DNA of 45,798 bases from Streptosporangiales bacterium. GTDB lineage: Bacteria; Actinomycetota; Actinomycetes; Streptosporangiales; WHSR01. The notes under the pieces are model-generated. The model did not search any database. It was not told where the DNA came from and was given only the letters and a program-made list of their open reading frames with translations. The position numbers and the translations under genes were made by a program. Shown here one piece after another: positions 1-8,190 of the stretch. The stretch covers positions 1 through 45,798 of the forward strand of contig WHSR01000037.1 of assembly GCA_009379995.1 (NCBI GenBank), given 5' to 3'. How positions within the stretch are numbered: the stretch's first letter is position 1; each line of letters opens with the position of its first letter.

Positions 1-1140
1 GGCGGACCGCTCCAGCTCCTCGGCCGCCTGCTCGTCCGGCCCGTCGGCGGCCTGACCCAGGTGCCAGGCGCGCCGGTCGAGTTCGGGCCCCCCGTCCGGG
101 CCAGTGTCCAGCGCCGCGGCCAGCGCCCGATGCGCGGCCCGCCGGTCGGCGGGATCTGCTCCGTGGTAGATCGCCGAACGGATCAGCGGATGCCGGAAGG
201 CGAGCCGCCCCCCTTCCTCGGTGAGCAGGTCGTCGAGCCCGCCGTCGGGGCCGTACGGATGCGGATCGGCGTCCGAGCCGAGTGCCGCGGCGGCCCGCCG
301 GATCGTGTCCAGCCGTCCCGAGCCGTCCGCCGCGACCAGCAGCAACAGCCGCTGTGCGGCCGGGTCACGCTGCCGGGCCCGTTCCAGGAACGCACGCTGC
401 AGGCCGGCGGCCAACGGCAGCGGCTCACCGGAGCGGAGGTCACGCCGGACGGAGTCGGGCATTTCCCGCAACGCCAGCGGATTGCCGCCGGTCGCGCGCA
501 ACAGGTCGTCGAGCTCAGGCTCGGACGGCTGCTCCACGCCGCGCTCGGCGAGCAGCGCCCGGGCGGCCTTACGGTCCAAACCGGCGAGCGGCAGCTCGAC
601 CAGACCCGCGACGTCCAGCGACCGTCCCTCGTCGGCCCGCGCGGCCATGGCCAACGCGATCGGCTCCGCGTCCAGCCGCCTGGCCACGAAGGCGAGTGTG
701 TCCAGCGACGAGGTGTCGGTCCAGTGCGCGTCGTCGACAAGGCAGAGCACCGGCCGCTCGCCGGCGACCTCGGACAGCAGCGACAGCGCCGCCAACGCGG
801 CCAGGAAACGGTCCGGCGCCGGGCCCGACGACCGCCCGAACACGACGCCGAGCGCCTCGGCCTGCGGTCCGGGCAGTCCGTCGATCCGATCCAGTACCGG
901 CAGCAGTAGCCGGTGCAGGGCCGCGTAGCCGAGGTCGGACTCCGGCTCGACGCCCGCGGTGCGCATCCCGGCCCCCCGCCCCGCGCCCTGCTCAGCGGCC
1001 TGCTCCGCGGCGTAATCCAGCAGCGCCGTCTTGCCGATGCCCGGCTCGCCGTGCAGCACCAGGCACCCACCGCGCCCGGCGCGGGCCCGCTCGAGCAGCG
1101 CCTCGATGGCCTCCCGTTCCTTACCTCGGCCCTGCAGCAC
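1..1140 (-). CDS. LuxR/MalT-type AAA ATPase regulator, N-terminal part (runs off window)
   Basis: The open frame on the minus strand runs from about 1140 to base 1 without a stop, so the C-terminal part, where a LuxR-type helix-turn-helix would be, lies outside the window. The first residues form an AAA_16-type P-loop domain with Walker A GEPGIGKTALL near residue 30 and a Walker B-like stretch LCLVDDAHWTD near residue 130. Further helical sequence of the large ATP-binding regulator type follows (about 900 residues is usual in this family). In-frame starts are GTG at 1140 and TTG at 1161, and an in-frame TGA lies just upstream of the TTG. Neither start has a good Shine-Dalgarno, so the start is uncertain. 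The gene diverges from the small operon beginning at 1266. The DNA-binding domain is inferred from the family, not seen. Target genes are unknown. Confidence 0.8.
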   Translation of the reverse strand, partial: MLQGRGKEREAIEALLERARAGRGGCLVLHGEPGIGKTALLDYAAEQAAEQGAGRGAGMRTAGVEPESDLGYAALHRLLLPVLDRIDGLPGPQAEALGVVFGRSSGPAPDRFLAALAALSLLSEVAGERPVLCLVDDAHWTDTSSLDTLAFVARRLDAEPIALAMAARADEGRSLDVAGLVELPLAGLDRKAARALLAERGVEQPSEPELDDLLRATGGNPLALREMPDSVRRDLRSGEPLPLAAGLQRAFLERARQRDPAAQRLLLLVAADGSGRLDTIRRAAAALGSDADPHPYGPDGGLDDLLTEEGGRLAFRHPLIRSAIYHGADPADRRAAHRALAAALDTGPDGGPELDRRAWHLGQAADGPDEQAAEELERSA

Positions 1141-1265
1141 GCAGCCCAGGGTAGATGCCAACCCGCCGGTACCAGACTGGCGACTTCACCGATTCGAGCG
1201 AGATCGGCCCTTCCTAGCGTCGGGCATGACCGATCACCACGACCTGCGTGAACGGGAGACCGACG

Positions 1266-1634
1266 ATGAACAACCAGAACGACGGGATCGCCGCGTTCCT
1301 GTCGGAGTGGGCGGCGGCCGAACTGAACGAGGACACCGCCTTCCTGGAGGGCTGCCTCATGCTGTCCAAGCAGGATTGGCTGGCGCGCTACGCGGGGGGA
1401 CTGAAGTACGAGGCGTTCGAGCTGGAGGACGTCCGGGTGCGCCGCTACGGGGACGCGGCGGTGGTCGTCGCACTCCTGCAGCAGAAGGGCACGCACCAGG
1501 GGAACCCGATTCCGACAAGCACCCGCGCGAGCCTCGTGCTGGTGAACGGGCCGGGGACCTGGCGGCTCGCGGGCATCCAGTTCAGCTTCGTCGCCGGCAC
1601 GCCCGGCGCGCCTCCGATCCCCGGGAGGGGGTGA
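1266..1634 (+). CDS. NTF2-like / SnoaL-like fold small protein
   Basis: A 122-residue protein with the alternating helix-sheet pattern of the NTF2-like superfamily (SnoaL/DUF4440 type): an N-terminal helix (IAAFLSEWAAAEL), then strands with AAVVVALLQQKG and ASLVLVNGPGTWRLAGIQFS. Proteins of this fold can be small isomerases, hydrolases or ligand-binding proteins; nothing here fixes the activity. The ATG at 1266 is chosen over the GTG at 1248 because GGGAGA lies six bases before it. It is followed eight bases later by the membrane protein gene and then the SDR gene, so the three probably form one transcript. Confidence 0.7.
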   Translation: MNNQNDGIAAFLSEWAAAELNEDTAFLEGCLMLSKQDWLARYAGGLKYEAFELEDVRVRRYGDAAVVVALLQQKGTHQGNPIPTSTRASLVLVNGPGTWRLAGIQFSFVAGTPGAPPIPGRG

Positions 1635-1641
1635 ACCCGCC

Positions 1642-2016
1642 GTGCGGCGCATCCGGGTCTTCCTGCTTGTCGAGGCCGCCGCGTTCGCCGCCGCCGCGCT
1701 CGTGCACTTCGGCGTGCTCGCCGACGGCTACCAGCACCGGGAGGCGAGCATCGCGGAGAGCGTGATCGCCGCCGTCCTGCTGGTCGGGCTGGCCCTGAGC
1801 TGGCCGCTCCGGTCGTGGGTTCGGGAGGTCGGCGTCGCCGCCCAGGGATTCGCCCTGTTCGGGACGCTCGTCGGGATCTTCACCATCGCCGTCGGTGTCG
1901 GCCCGCGAACGGTGCCCGACGTCGTCTACCACGTCGGCATCGTGGCGGTGCTGGCCGCCGGCCTGGCGGTCGCCCTGCGGGCGCCCGCCGGTGACGCGGG
2001 AAGGAGTGCGGCGTGA
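1642..2016 (+). CDS. Small four-helix membrane protein
   Basis: A 124-residue hydrophobic protein with about four predicted transmembrane segments: residues roughly 5-27, 40-58, 68-86 and 96-114. The last two are joined by a short loop with RTVPDVVYH. It starts with GTG at 1642, and the upstream gene's end carries a GGGAGGGGG stretch suitable for translation. No enzymatic motif is visible. Its stop overlaps the GTG start of the SDR gene by four bases, which indicates translational coupling. The function is unknown; small polytopic proteins like this are common in actinomycetes. Confidence 0.65.
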   Translation: MRRIRVFLLVEAAAFAAAALVHFGVLADGYQHREASIAESVIAAVLLVGLALSWPLRSWVREVGVAAQGFALFGTLVGIFTIAVGVGPRTVPDVVYHVGIVAVLAAGLAVALRAPAGDAGRSAA

Positions 2017-2834
2017 CCTCGACACATCGGCCGCTCCACGGCCGCGTCGCGATAGTGACCGGTGCCAGCCGCGGCATCGGCGCCGCCACCGCCCGGGCGC
2101 TGGCGAACGCCGGCGCCGCCGTCGTGGTCGCGGCTCGGGACGAGGGGGCCCTGGCCGCGCTGGCGGAGGAGATCACGGCCGGCGGCGGCCGGGCCCTCGC
2201 GGTACCCACCGACGTCGCCGACCCGTTCTCGGTGCGGCGGCTCGTCGAGCAGACGCTGGGCGCGTACGGACGGCTCGACGCCGCCGTCAACAACGCGGCG
2301 GGCGGCGGCCATCTGCCGACACCGCTGGCCGAGGTCGCCATCGAGGACTACGACAGCGCGCTGACCGTCAGCCTCCGCGGCGTCTTCCTGGCGATGAAGT
2401 ACGAGATCCCCGCCATGCTGGCGGACGGCGGCGGCTCGATCGTCAACATGTCCTCCACCGCCGGCCTGCACCCCGTCGCCGGCCTTGCCGGTTACGTGTC
2501 CGCCAAGTTCGGGCTCGTCGGGTTGACCAGGACGGCCGCGCTGGACTACGCCGAGGCCGGCGTCCGGGTCAACGCGCTCGCCCCCGGGCCGATCCTCACC
2601 GAACAGCTTCGGCTGGCCGGTGAGGGGATGCGGGAGATGGCGGCCCGTTCGCTGCCGATCCGGCGCATCGGCCGGCCGGACGAGGTGGCGGCGGCGGTGG
2701 TCTGGCTGTGCTCGGAGGCGTCGTCGTTCGTCACCGGGGCTACGCTCCCGATCGACGGCGGGATGATGGCCGGAATGGCCCCGTTCGGCCGGCCGGGGCG
2801 TACGGGTGAGCATGCGGAGACGGCGTCCGCGTGA
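2013..2834 (+). CDS. SDR family oxidoreductase
   Basis: A 273-residue classical short-chain dehydrogenase/reductase, the usual size plus a short C-terminal tail. The Rossmann cofactor motif TGASRGIG is at 16-23, the NNAAGG segment at 93-98, and the catalytic Ser148, Tyr161 and Lys165 are in place (GYVSAKFG). An Arg at position 42 after the second strand suggests NADP(H) preference. The Asn of the extended N-S-Y-K tetrad, usually in a VNLRG context, is replaced by Ser120 (TVSLRG). The C-terminal half has the family's LCSEASSFVTGATLPIDGG signature. The substrate cannot be told. The start GTG overlaps the preceding membrane protein gene by four bases. Confidence 0.9.
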   Translation: MTSTHRPLHGRVAIVTGASRGIGAATARALANAGAAVVVAARDEGALAALAEEITAGGGRALAVPTDVADPFSVRRLVEQTLGAYGRLDAAVNNAAGGGHLPTPLAEVAIEDYDSALTVSLRGVFLAMKYEIPAMLADGGGSIVNMSSTAGLHPVAGLAGYVSAKFGLVGLTRTAALDYAEAGVRVNALAPGPILTEQLRLAGEGMREMAARSLPIRRIGRPDEVAAAVVWLCSEASSFVTGATLPIDGGMMAGMAPFGRPGRTGEHAETASA

Positions 2835-3072
2835 GCGGCACGGCGGGGGCCGCTTCCTCACCCGTTCCGTCGCCCGTCAACTGCCGCCCTCCCCGATTGG
2901 CAGATTCCGGCCACGGCCGTCACCCGAGTACGAACCGTCGCTGACCGGCCACAGCGCGCAACCGTGACAAACAGGCAGCGAATTGTCGGTAAATCCTTAC
3001 CCTATTCGGCAGCCGACATGCACATAATCTTCGCGTGTGACAAGCGGCCGATCGCGCTGAGGAGTGTGCGCT

Positions 3073-3825
3073 ATGTCCAAGATCGATCGCCGTCAACTGC
3101 TCACGGGTGCGGCCACCTTGGCCGGCGGGATCATCCTCGCGGGAGCGACGGACGCGGGCCGGTCCGCTCGCGCCGCCCAGATGCCCCGCATCTACACCCG
3201 GGAGGAGTGGGGAGCCCTACCGCCCGACACCACGGCGACCATCATCGGTCCACCCGACCACCTCGTCGTCCACCACACCGCGTCGGAGAACACCACCGAC
3301 TACTCGCTGGACCAGGCGTTCGCGCTGTCCCAGTGGATCCAGGACCTGCACGTGGGCAACGGCTGGGGCGACAGCGGACAGCAGCTCACCATCAGCCGGG
3401 GCGGCTACATCATGGAGGGCCGCAACCGGACGCTCGAGGCCCTGGACCTGGGCATGAACGTGTACGGCGTCCAGACGGCCAACCACAACTCCCACACGCT
3501 GGGCATCGAGAACGAAGGGATCTACGTCGACGCGGATCCCACCCAGCAGCTGTGGGACTCCCTGGTCACCACGCTCGCCTGGCTGTGCGAGCTGTACGGC
3601 CTCGACCCGCACGAGGCGATAGTCGGCCACCGCGACTACGTCGCGACCCAATGCCCGGGTGACGTCTTCTACGGCCGCCTCCCCGAGCTCCGCAACGACG
3701 TCGCCGACAGCCTAGGTCTGTTGGCGAGGGAGCGTACGACCCCCACCGTGCGCTCCGGGCTGCCGAAACCGAGCGCGCCCTTCGACCACGGCCCGGCCCT
3801 CGGCGCCCGCGAACGCCGACCGTAA
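3073..3825 (+). CDS. Tat-exported PGRP-type N-acetylmuramoyl-L-alanine amidase
   Basis: A 250-residue secreted amidase-2/PGRP-fold protein. A twin-arginine signal (SKIDRRQLLTGAATLAGG) ends around residue 35 after ARAAQ. Zinc ligands of the family are visible: His67 in VVHHTAS, His186 in GHRD and Cys194 in CPGD, with the same His-to-Cys spacing of eight as in T7 lysozyme. Such enzymes cut the bond between muramic acid and the stem peptide of peptidoglycan. ATG at 3073 is preferred to GTG at 3064 because GGAG lies eight bases before it. The C-terminal 25 residues are a Pro/Arg-rich tail with no domain. It stands alone, preceded by about 240 bases of non-coding DNA that includes relatively AT-rich sequence and probably its promoter. 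Confidence 0.9.
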   Translation: MSKIDRRQLLTGAATLAGGIILAGATDAGRSARAAQMPRIYTREEWGALPPDTTATIIGPPDHLVVHHTASENTTDYSLDQAFALSQWIQDLHVGNGWGDSGQQLTISRGGYIMEGRNRTLEALDLGMNVYGVQTANHNSHTLGIENEGIYVDADPTQQLWDSLVTTLAWLCELYGLDPHEAIVGHRDYVATQCPGDVFYGRLPELRNDVADSLGLLARERTTPTVRSGLPKPSAPFDHGPALGARERRP

Positions 3826-3865
3826 CGACGGCCCTCCTTTTGGGGCACCCTGGCCAGGCCGTTCG

Positions 3866-4273
3866 TCAGTGGGACACCCTCGTGTGATCGGGATGGGGGT
3901 CCTCGGCGGGGTGGTCGGGCAGGCCCCGGTCCGCGTGGTCGGCGTGGAAGAGGGCTTCGTCCAGCAGCCGGCGTACGTGCACGTCGGCGGCGGAGTAGTA
4001 GACGAACGTGCCTTCGCGGCGGCCCTTGGCCAGGCCGGCCAGACGCAGCTTGGCCAGGTGCTGGCTGACCGCTGTGGGCGCGGCGCCGACCAGCTCGGCC
4101 AGGCAGGCGACCGAGGACTCGCCCTGCAGCAACGCCCACAGGATCTTGATGCGGGTGGGATCGGCCAGCAGCCGGAAACCCGGCCGAGGTCGAGCAGGCA
4201 CTGAGCCAGGCGACCGCCACGCCCACCGGTGGACCAACGGCGTCTCCTTCCGGGTCCGCGTCGCAGCCCTCAC
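3866..4273 (-). CDS. ArsR/SmtB-family metal sensor with CzrA-type zinc site
   Basis: A winged-helix repressor. The core runs from FRLLADPTRIKILWALLQ (residues about 33-50), through the recognition helix region TAVSQHLAKLRLAGL, to the wing GRREGTFVYY. The last helix contains Asp-x-His followed by ten residues, His, two residues and His (DVHVRRLLDEALFHADH). This is exactly the alpha-5 zinc/cobalt site of CzrA and SmtB, so it should release DNA on binding zinc or cobalt. The family normally controls a neighbouring efflux pump, but no transporter of that kind lies next to it. The first 32 residues (Arg/Pro-rich) do not look like an ArsR N-terminus, so the native start may have been lost; see the remnant at 4200. 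The GTG start at 4273 is therefore provisional. Confidence 0.8.
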   Translation of the reverse strand: MRAATRTRKETPLVHRWAWRSPGSVPARPRPGFRLLADPTRIKILWALLQGESSVACLAELVGAAPTAVSQHLAKLRLAGLAKGRREGTFVYYSAADVHVRRLLDEALFHADHADRGLPDHPAEDPHPDHTRVSH

Positions 4274-4584
4274 CTGGGTCGCCCGGCCCGGGGGACGACG
4301 GCGTCACCCGGGTGCTCACGGTGGGCGGCGGGACGGTCGTCGCGAGCTGCGCGGACGGCCGGGTGACGATCCGGTCGTGGACGCCGAACCAGGGCTTCAG
4401 CGCGGACTCCGTCGAGCGCGGGCCGACGCGCACGGCATCTGTCGAGTTCGAGTCCGAAGAGGAGGAGTACACCGCCCAGGTGAGATGCGACGACTCGGGC
4501 GCCCCGACGGCGCGTACGGAGGCCGACGACGGGCACCGCGGCCGTGGTGGCGACGACCGTGGCGACGACCGCGACGACGACTGA
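4200..4584 (+). pseudogene. C-terminal remnant of a secreted/lipoprotein-like hypothetical protein
   Basis: In the frame ending at 4584 a Pro/Ser/Thr-rich linker (TATPTGGPTASPSGS) leads into a compact beta-rich segment, LTVGGGTVVASCADGRVTIR, then SWTPNQGF and a C-terminal Asp/Arg/Gly-rich tail. This is typical of the C-terminal domain of exported actinobacterial proteins of unknown function, with two cysteines flanking the domain. No signal peptide or good start precedes it. Going upstream the frame runs into the opposite strand of the ArsR gene and then a TGA near 4150. I read it as a 5'-truncated gene joined to the ArsR 5' end. If translated at all it could start at GTG 4312. Confidence 0.4.
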
Positions 4585-4612
4585 CCCCCGGAAAACCCGG
4601 TGCGTCCCCGCG

Positions 4613-5425
4613 CTAAGCCGCCGGTTTGCGACCCCACACCGCGACGGTCACCGGGGACATGGTGGCGAACGTCGGATCCTCCAGCAACAGCACTGCCTCC
4701 TCGAACTCGGCGGCCGTCACCGCTCCGGACTCAACGATCTCGCGGCCGACCTTCTCGATGGTCAACCGCATCCACCGGGCGCCGGATCGATCGTCGCCCC
4801 CGCGGAACAGATGGACCCGCCCCTCCATCTCCAGGTCCGTGAGCCCGTGTGTGGCCAGGTCGCCCGGCAGGCGCCGTCCGTACCGGGTGTCCATGCCGCC
4901 GCTGATCGTCTCGACATGCGCCGTCGCGGCCACCCAGACCCTTCGTAGTACCTCCGACGTACACGCCTCGTAGGTGGTCACGAAGTCCGGCTCCTCGGCG
5001 AGCAGCCAGCCGCCGGGACGAAGCGCGTCCACCACATGCTTGACCGCCGCGGCCCGCTGCGGCGGCCAGTGCAGGGTCCAGCGCACGTGCACCAGGTCGA
5101 AACCCTCGGGCAGCCCGGCGACGGCGATGTCGTGCCGGAGCACGTCGAGCTCCGGATGGTCGAGCACGTCGAGAAACTTCGTCTGTACGTCGCAGGCGAC
5201 CACGCGACCGCCCGCGCCGACGCGGCCGCACAACCACACGGCGATCGAACCCGCCCCGGCGCCCACATCCAGGCAGCGCCAGCCCTCGGCAACACCCAAA
5301 TCCTCCAGATGACGGATCGTGCCGGCATCGAGGGCCGCCTCCAGGCTGCCGATTCGAGCTCGCTCCGCGTACCAGGCGTCGTCGAAGACATAATTACGGT
5401 CGGTGTTGCCCCGATCCCCGATCAC
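4613..5425 (-). CDS. Class I SAM-dependent methyltransferase
   Basis: A 270-residue protein with the Rossmann-like methyltransferase core: motif I LDVGAGAGSIAVWL near residue 50, an acidic end of strand two (VVACDVQ) near 78, and a post-core LRPGGWLLAEEPDF segment near 138. The N-terminal stretch (NYVFDDAWYAERARIGSLE) is typical of free-standing small-molecule methyltransferases. The accepting substrate cannot be told. The GTG start at 5425 is the most upstream sensible start. Its 3' end faces the secreted-protein remnant 28 bases away. No operon partner is visible. Confidence 0.85.
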   Translation of the reverse strand: MIGDRGNTDRNYVFDDAWYAERARIGSLEAALDAGTIRHLEDLGVAEGWRCLDVGAGAGSIAVWLCGRVGAGGRVVACDVQTKFLDVLDHPELDVLRHDIAVAGLPEGFDLVHVRWTLHWPPQRAAAVKHVVDALRPGGWLLAEEPDFVTTYEACTSEVLRRVWVAATAHVETISGGMDTRYGRRLPGDLATHGLTDLEMEGRVHLFRGGDDRSGARWMRLTIEKVGREIVESGAVTAAEFEEAVLLLEDPTFATMSPVTVAVWGRKPAA

Positions 5426-5564
5426 CGCGATCCCCCGTTCTGCCGCCGCCGTACCCGCAGTGGTTAGAGTCTAGGCAATCGCGCCTTTCCGAACCACTGC
5501 GCCCGGATACCGGCGACGCCGCCCCCCAAAGAAATGACAAGGGACACCGGGTCGCGGCGTCATC

Positions 5565-5578
5565 GACCGTGTACGGTC
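5565..5578. terminator. Small inverted repeat downstream of lsr2
   Basis: GACCGT and ACGGTC face each other across two bases, lying about 57 bases past the lsr2 stop in the intergenic gap before the methyltransferase promoter. It could form a short hairpin or act as a palindromic binding site. There is no U-tract, so calling it a terminator is a guess. Confidence 0.2.
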
Positions 5579-5634
5579 ACCATTGCCGTGGCCGCCGGAA
5601 ACAGCGGCCCGGCATGGTAACCAAGAGACGCTGC

Positions 5635-5955
5635 TTAGTGCGCCGACTCGTACTTCTCCATGACCTCGGCGGGAATCCGGCCACGCTCACTGACCTCGAT
5701 CCCCTGGGCCTTCGCCCAGGCCCGGATCTCGGCGCTCTGTCGCCGGCTCGACACCTGCCTGGTACGACGCTGCTTCGTGCCGCCGGCCCTGCGTGCGTTC
5801 TCCACGTAGGGTCGCAGCGACTTCCGCAGCTTCTTGGCGTTGTCGGAACTGAGGTCAATCTCGTACGTCTTACCGTCGATCCCGAATCGGACCGTCTCGT
5901 CGGCAGATCCGCCGTTGAGGTCGTCTTCCAGGATGACCTGAACTCGCTGCGCCAT
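5635..5955 (-). CDS. lsr2: Lsr2, H-NS-like nucleoid-associated protein
   Basis: A 106-residue Lsr2 protein of normal length. The N-terminal dimerisation domain begins MAQRVQVILEDDL and contains GIDGKTYEIDLS. A basic linker (RRAGGTKQRRTRQVSSRR) follows, then the C-terminal DNA-binding domain with the helix pair and the key minor-groove-reading loop RGRIPAEV near residues 91-98. Lsr2 bridges AT-rich DNA and silences horizontally acquired genes in actinobacteria. ATG at 5955 is supported by GAGGGG seven bases upstream. It stands alone with an intergenic region of about 180 bases upstream that contains a small AT-richer patch near 6000-6030, a possible site of autoregulation (inference). Confidence 0.97.
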   Translation of the reverse strand: MAQRVQVILEDDLNGGSADETVRFGIDGKTYEIDLSSDNAKKLRKSLRPYVENARRAGGTKQRRTRQVSSRRQSAEIRAWAKAQGIEVSERGRIPAEVMEKYESAH

Positions 5956-5998
5956 TGTGTAGCCCCTCTAGTCGCCCAGTCGCCATGTCACTGTCACC

Positions 5999-6025
5999 AG
6001 TATGACGTACTCGATCATGCCATAC
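5999..6025. promoter_or_regulatory. Inverted repeat in the lsr2 upstream region
   Basis: AGTATG at 5999 and CATACT at 6020 face each other in a locally AT-rich stretch about 45-70 bases before the lsr2 start. In such GC-rich DNA this patch is a candidate promoter or Lsr2/regulator site. It is based only on symmetry and composition. Confidence 0.25.
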
Positions 6026-6132
6026 TATTCGCCACGCTATCTGGCAGGGTGGCCCGAACTCCTGGCTAGAGGGGCCGAACGCATTGGCCGGCTACGAGTC
6101 GATTCCGGCGTTCGGCCGACGGATATCGGCCC

Positions 6133-7434
6133 TCACTCCGGCGGCCGAAGCCAGCCGGTGAGCGCCTGGAACCGGCCCTTTCCGAGATACTTGTAGAACC
6201 TGGTCTGGTCATTGCAGACGGCTGGCGCGTCCGGATACTTGCCGCATTGGACACTCGGCGGCCCCATGACGAGCGGGCCCTTGAACGCCTTAAGCCGCTC
6301 GGTCATCGTGTCCGGGCTGATCTCCTCGGCACCTACCTCATTCATCAGCTTCGCGACCGTAAGAACGGATGCCCAGCCGAGCGCGGCGAAGACTACCTGA
6401 GCGTTCTCCTTCGGGAGCCCGTGCTTGGTGGCGGTCGACAGGTACGCCGCGGCGTCCGGCGCCTTGGTGTCGGTGGGCAGGGTCTGCGCGATGCCGAAGG
6501 TCCAGCCGACGGGGAGGTCGCCGAGGCCCTGGGAGACCTGCGGTGAAAGGCAGAGCGGGGCGGAGACGGTGGGTTTGGTGCTGCCGATCTGCCTCATCGC
6601 CTTGTACAGGTTGACGCACCCGATCGCGTCGGTCATCGGGACGATGACGTCAGCGGTCTGGCCGCCGGCGGCGGTCAACGGCCCGAGCAGGTCGCTGGCG
6701 TTGGGGTCGTACCCGACCGACTTAACCGTGACGCCCGCCCGTTCGAGCCCCTTCTTGGTGGCCGCCGCCGCGGAGGTGGACCCGGTCGTACTCGGATAGA
6801 TCACGGCCGCCGTCTTCGCGTGCAGGACGTCGCGGGCGAAGGTCCCCCACGGCCCGAATACGTGCGTCTGGTCACCCTCCAGGATGTAGGTGTTCTTCGC
6901 GGTGGCGTCCGAGGGGGAGGCCGAGACGCCGATGACTATCGGCTTCTCCCCGTTCACGACGGTCTCCACCGATTGAGCGCCGATGGAGACGTTGCCGTAG
7001 GCGATGACCGACACTTCCCTGTCGTTGAGGAGTTGCTGGCCGCACTTCTGGCCTTCCTCCTCGGCCTGCTTGATAAAGCAGGTGTGTAGCTCGAGCGGGT
7101 GGCCGTCGATGCCGCCGAGTTCGGCGTTGACGTACCGGACCGCCGACTCGGCCCCCTGCGTCGCCTCGGGCATCTCCAGCGCCCCGCCCTCGAAGTTCAC
7201 CCACCCGATCGCTATCGGCGACCTATCCGGGTCCGCCCTCCCGGCCTTTCCGCCGACGTAGTCCAGGTAATCAGTGACGGGTTTTCCGACCGATGCGGCC
7301 TCCGTATTCACCGGGTTGGGGCCGGTCGCGGCGTCCCCGGCCGGCCCGCCTGCGCTGCCGCCTCCCCCGCTGCAGGCGGCGGCGACGGCCGCGAGCCGCC
7401 CTCGATGGTCTCCGTCGAGTGTTCGGGACAGCAT
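6133..7434 (-). CDS. LivK-type ABC transporter substrate-binding lipoprotein
   Basis: A 433-residue periplasmic binding protein fold I, peripla_BP_6 type, as used by branched-chain amino acid, amide and aromatic acid importers. A lipobox-like AVAAAC is followed by a GGGG linker. Typical segments follow: IAIGWVNFEGGALEMPEATQGAESAVRYVN, then GIDGHPLELHTC (residues about 105-125), and a second lobe with TAAVIYPSTTGST. ATG at 7434 is chosen over GTG at 7446 because GGAGG sits five bases before it. The signal peptide is odd: only about eight hydrophobic residues precede the Cys and the region before contains Asp, Asp and His, so export may be impaired. No Liv permease or ATPase genes lie nearby, so it is an orphan. 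It diverges from the sulfotransferase locus. Confidence 0.85.
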   Translation of the reverse strand: MLSRTLDGDHRGRLAAVAAACSGGGGSAGGPAGDAATGPNPVNTEAASVGKPVTDYLDYVGGKAGRADPDRSPIAIGWVNFEGGALEMPEATQGAESAVRYVNAELGGIDGHPLELHTCFIKQAEEEGQKCGQQLLNDREVSVIAYGNVSIGAQSVETVVNGEKPIVIGVSASPSDATAKNTYILEGDQTHVFGPWGTFARDVLHAKTAAVIYPSTTGSTSAAAATKKGLERAGVTVKSVGYDPNASDLLGPLTAAGGQTADVIVPMTDAIGCVNLYKAMRQIGSTKPTVSAPLCLSPQVSQGLGDLPVGWTFGIAQTLPTDTKAPDAAAYLSTATKHGLPKENAQVVFAALGWASVLTVAKLMNEVGAEEISPDTMTERLKAFKGPLVMGPPSVQCGKYPDAPAVCNDQTRFYKYLGKGRFQALTGWLRPPE

Positions 7435-7560
7435 GGCGACCTCCACAGGGTCGGCTCCCGGTGCGGGTCAGGCGTTCCGAGGTTGCCGGCAGACTAACCT
7501 CACCTCCGTGCAACGGAAAGACCAGAAAATGCGTTTTGTATTGGAGAACAAACGCTAGGG

Positions 7561-8186
7561 ATGGAGAACTCCGTGCTCGAGGTCATCGGTGCAGGATTCG
7601 GGCGGACCGGCACGCTGTCACCGAAGACAGCGCTGGAGAGGCTCGGCTTTGGTACGTGCTACCACGCCGTCGAACTGATGCGGCATCCCGAACACCTTCC
7701 GCTTTGGGAGGCGACTGGTCCCAGGTATTCGCCGGCTACCGGGCCACCGTGGACTTCCCCGGTGTGACCTACTGGCGAGAGCTGGCCGACGCCTTTCCGG
7801 ACGCCAAGGTGGTCCTGACCGTACGTGACCCGCAGCGGTGGTACGCCAGCGTACGGGAGACGTTCCTGTCCGCCATGGGGCCGGACGACGAACCGCCGTT
7901 CCCCGCCGAGGAGGTGGCCCGGTTCGGCCGGCTGATGGGGAAGTTGATGGGGGACTTCGGCGAGCGCATCCGGGATGAACGCGCCGCCATCGCGGAGTTC
8001 GACGGCCACATCGAGGAGGTACGCCGGTACGTGCCGAGCAGGCGGCTGCTGGTCTACGAGGTGACCGAGGGCTGGGGGCCGCTGTGCGGGTTTCTCGGGG
8101 TCGAGGTCCCGGAGGGCGAGCCGTTTCCCAGGCTCAACGACAGCGAGTGCTTCAAGGACCTGATCCCCCGCCTCATTCGCGAATAG
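7561..8186 (+). pseudogene. Sulfotransferase-family protein, frameshifted
   Basis: The 5' part (ATG 7561) encodes the PAPS-binding loop GAGFGRTGTLSPKTALERLG near the N-terminus and continues to HLPLWEA. The rest, from GGDWSQVFAGYRATVDFPG, is in another frame and runs to 8186 with RDPQRWYASV and a normal C-terminal half. Together they make the usual single-domain protein of about 210 residues (P-loop NTPase, sulfotransferase-like). The frame changes near 7709-7718, so one base, or a small number, has been lost. This is either a real inactivating mutation or a sequencing error. The two parts are otherwise intact, so the change is likely recent. It ends five bases before the palindromic repeat at 8191. 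Confidence 0.8.
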
Positions 8187-8190
8187 CCTC

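Noticed and set aside
183..1652. Long minus-strand open frame of 489 codons over the LuxR-type gene
   Set aside because: Its translation is Arg/Pro/Ser-rich without domains; the neighbouring frame carries Walker A and B motifs and is the real gene. High GC content keeps shadow frames open.
5725..5745. GGATCTCGGCG in the lsr2 gene, resembling the arm of the palindromic element
   Set aside because: It matches only about 10 bases, has no partner arm and is coding sequence for a conserved Lsr2 segment.
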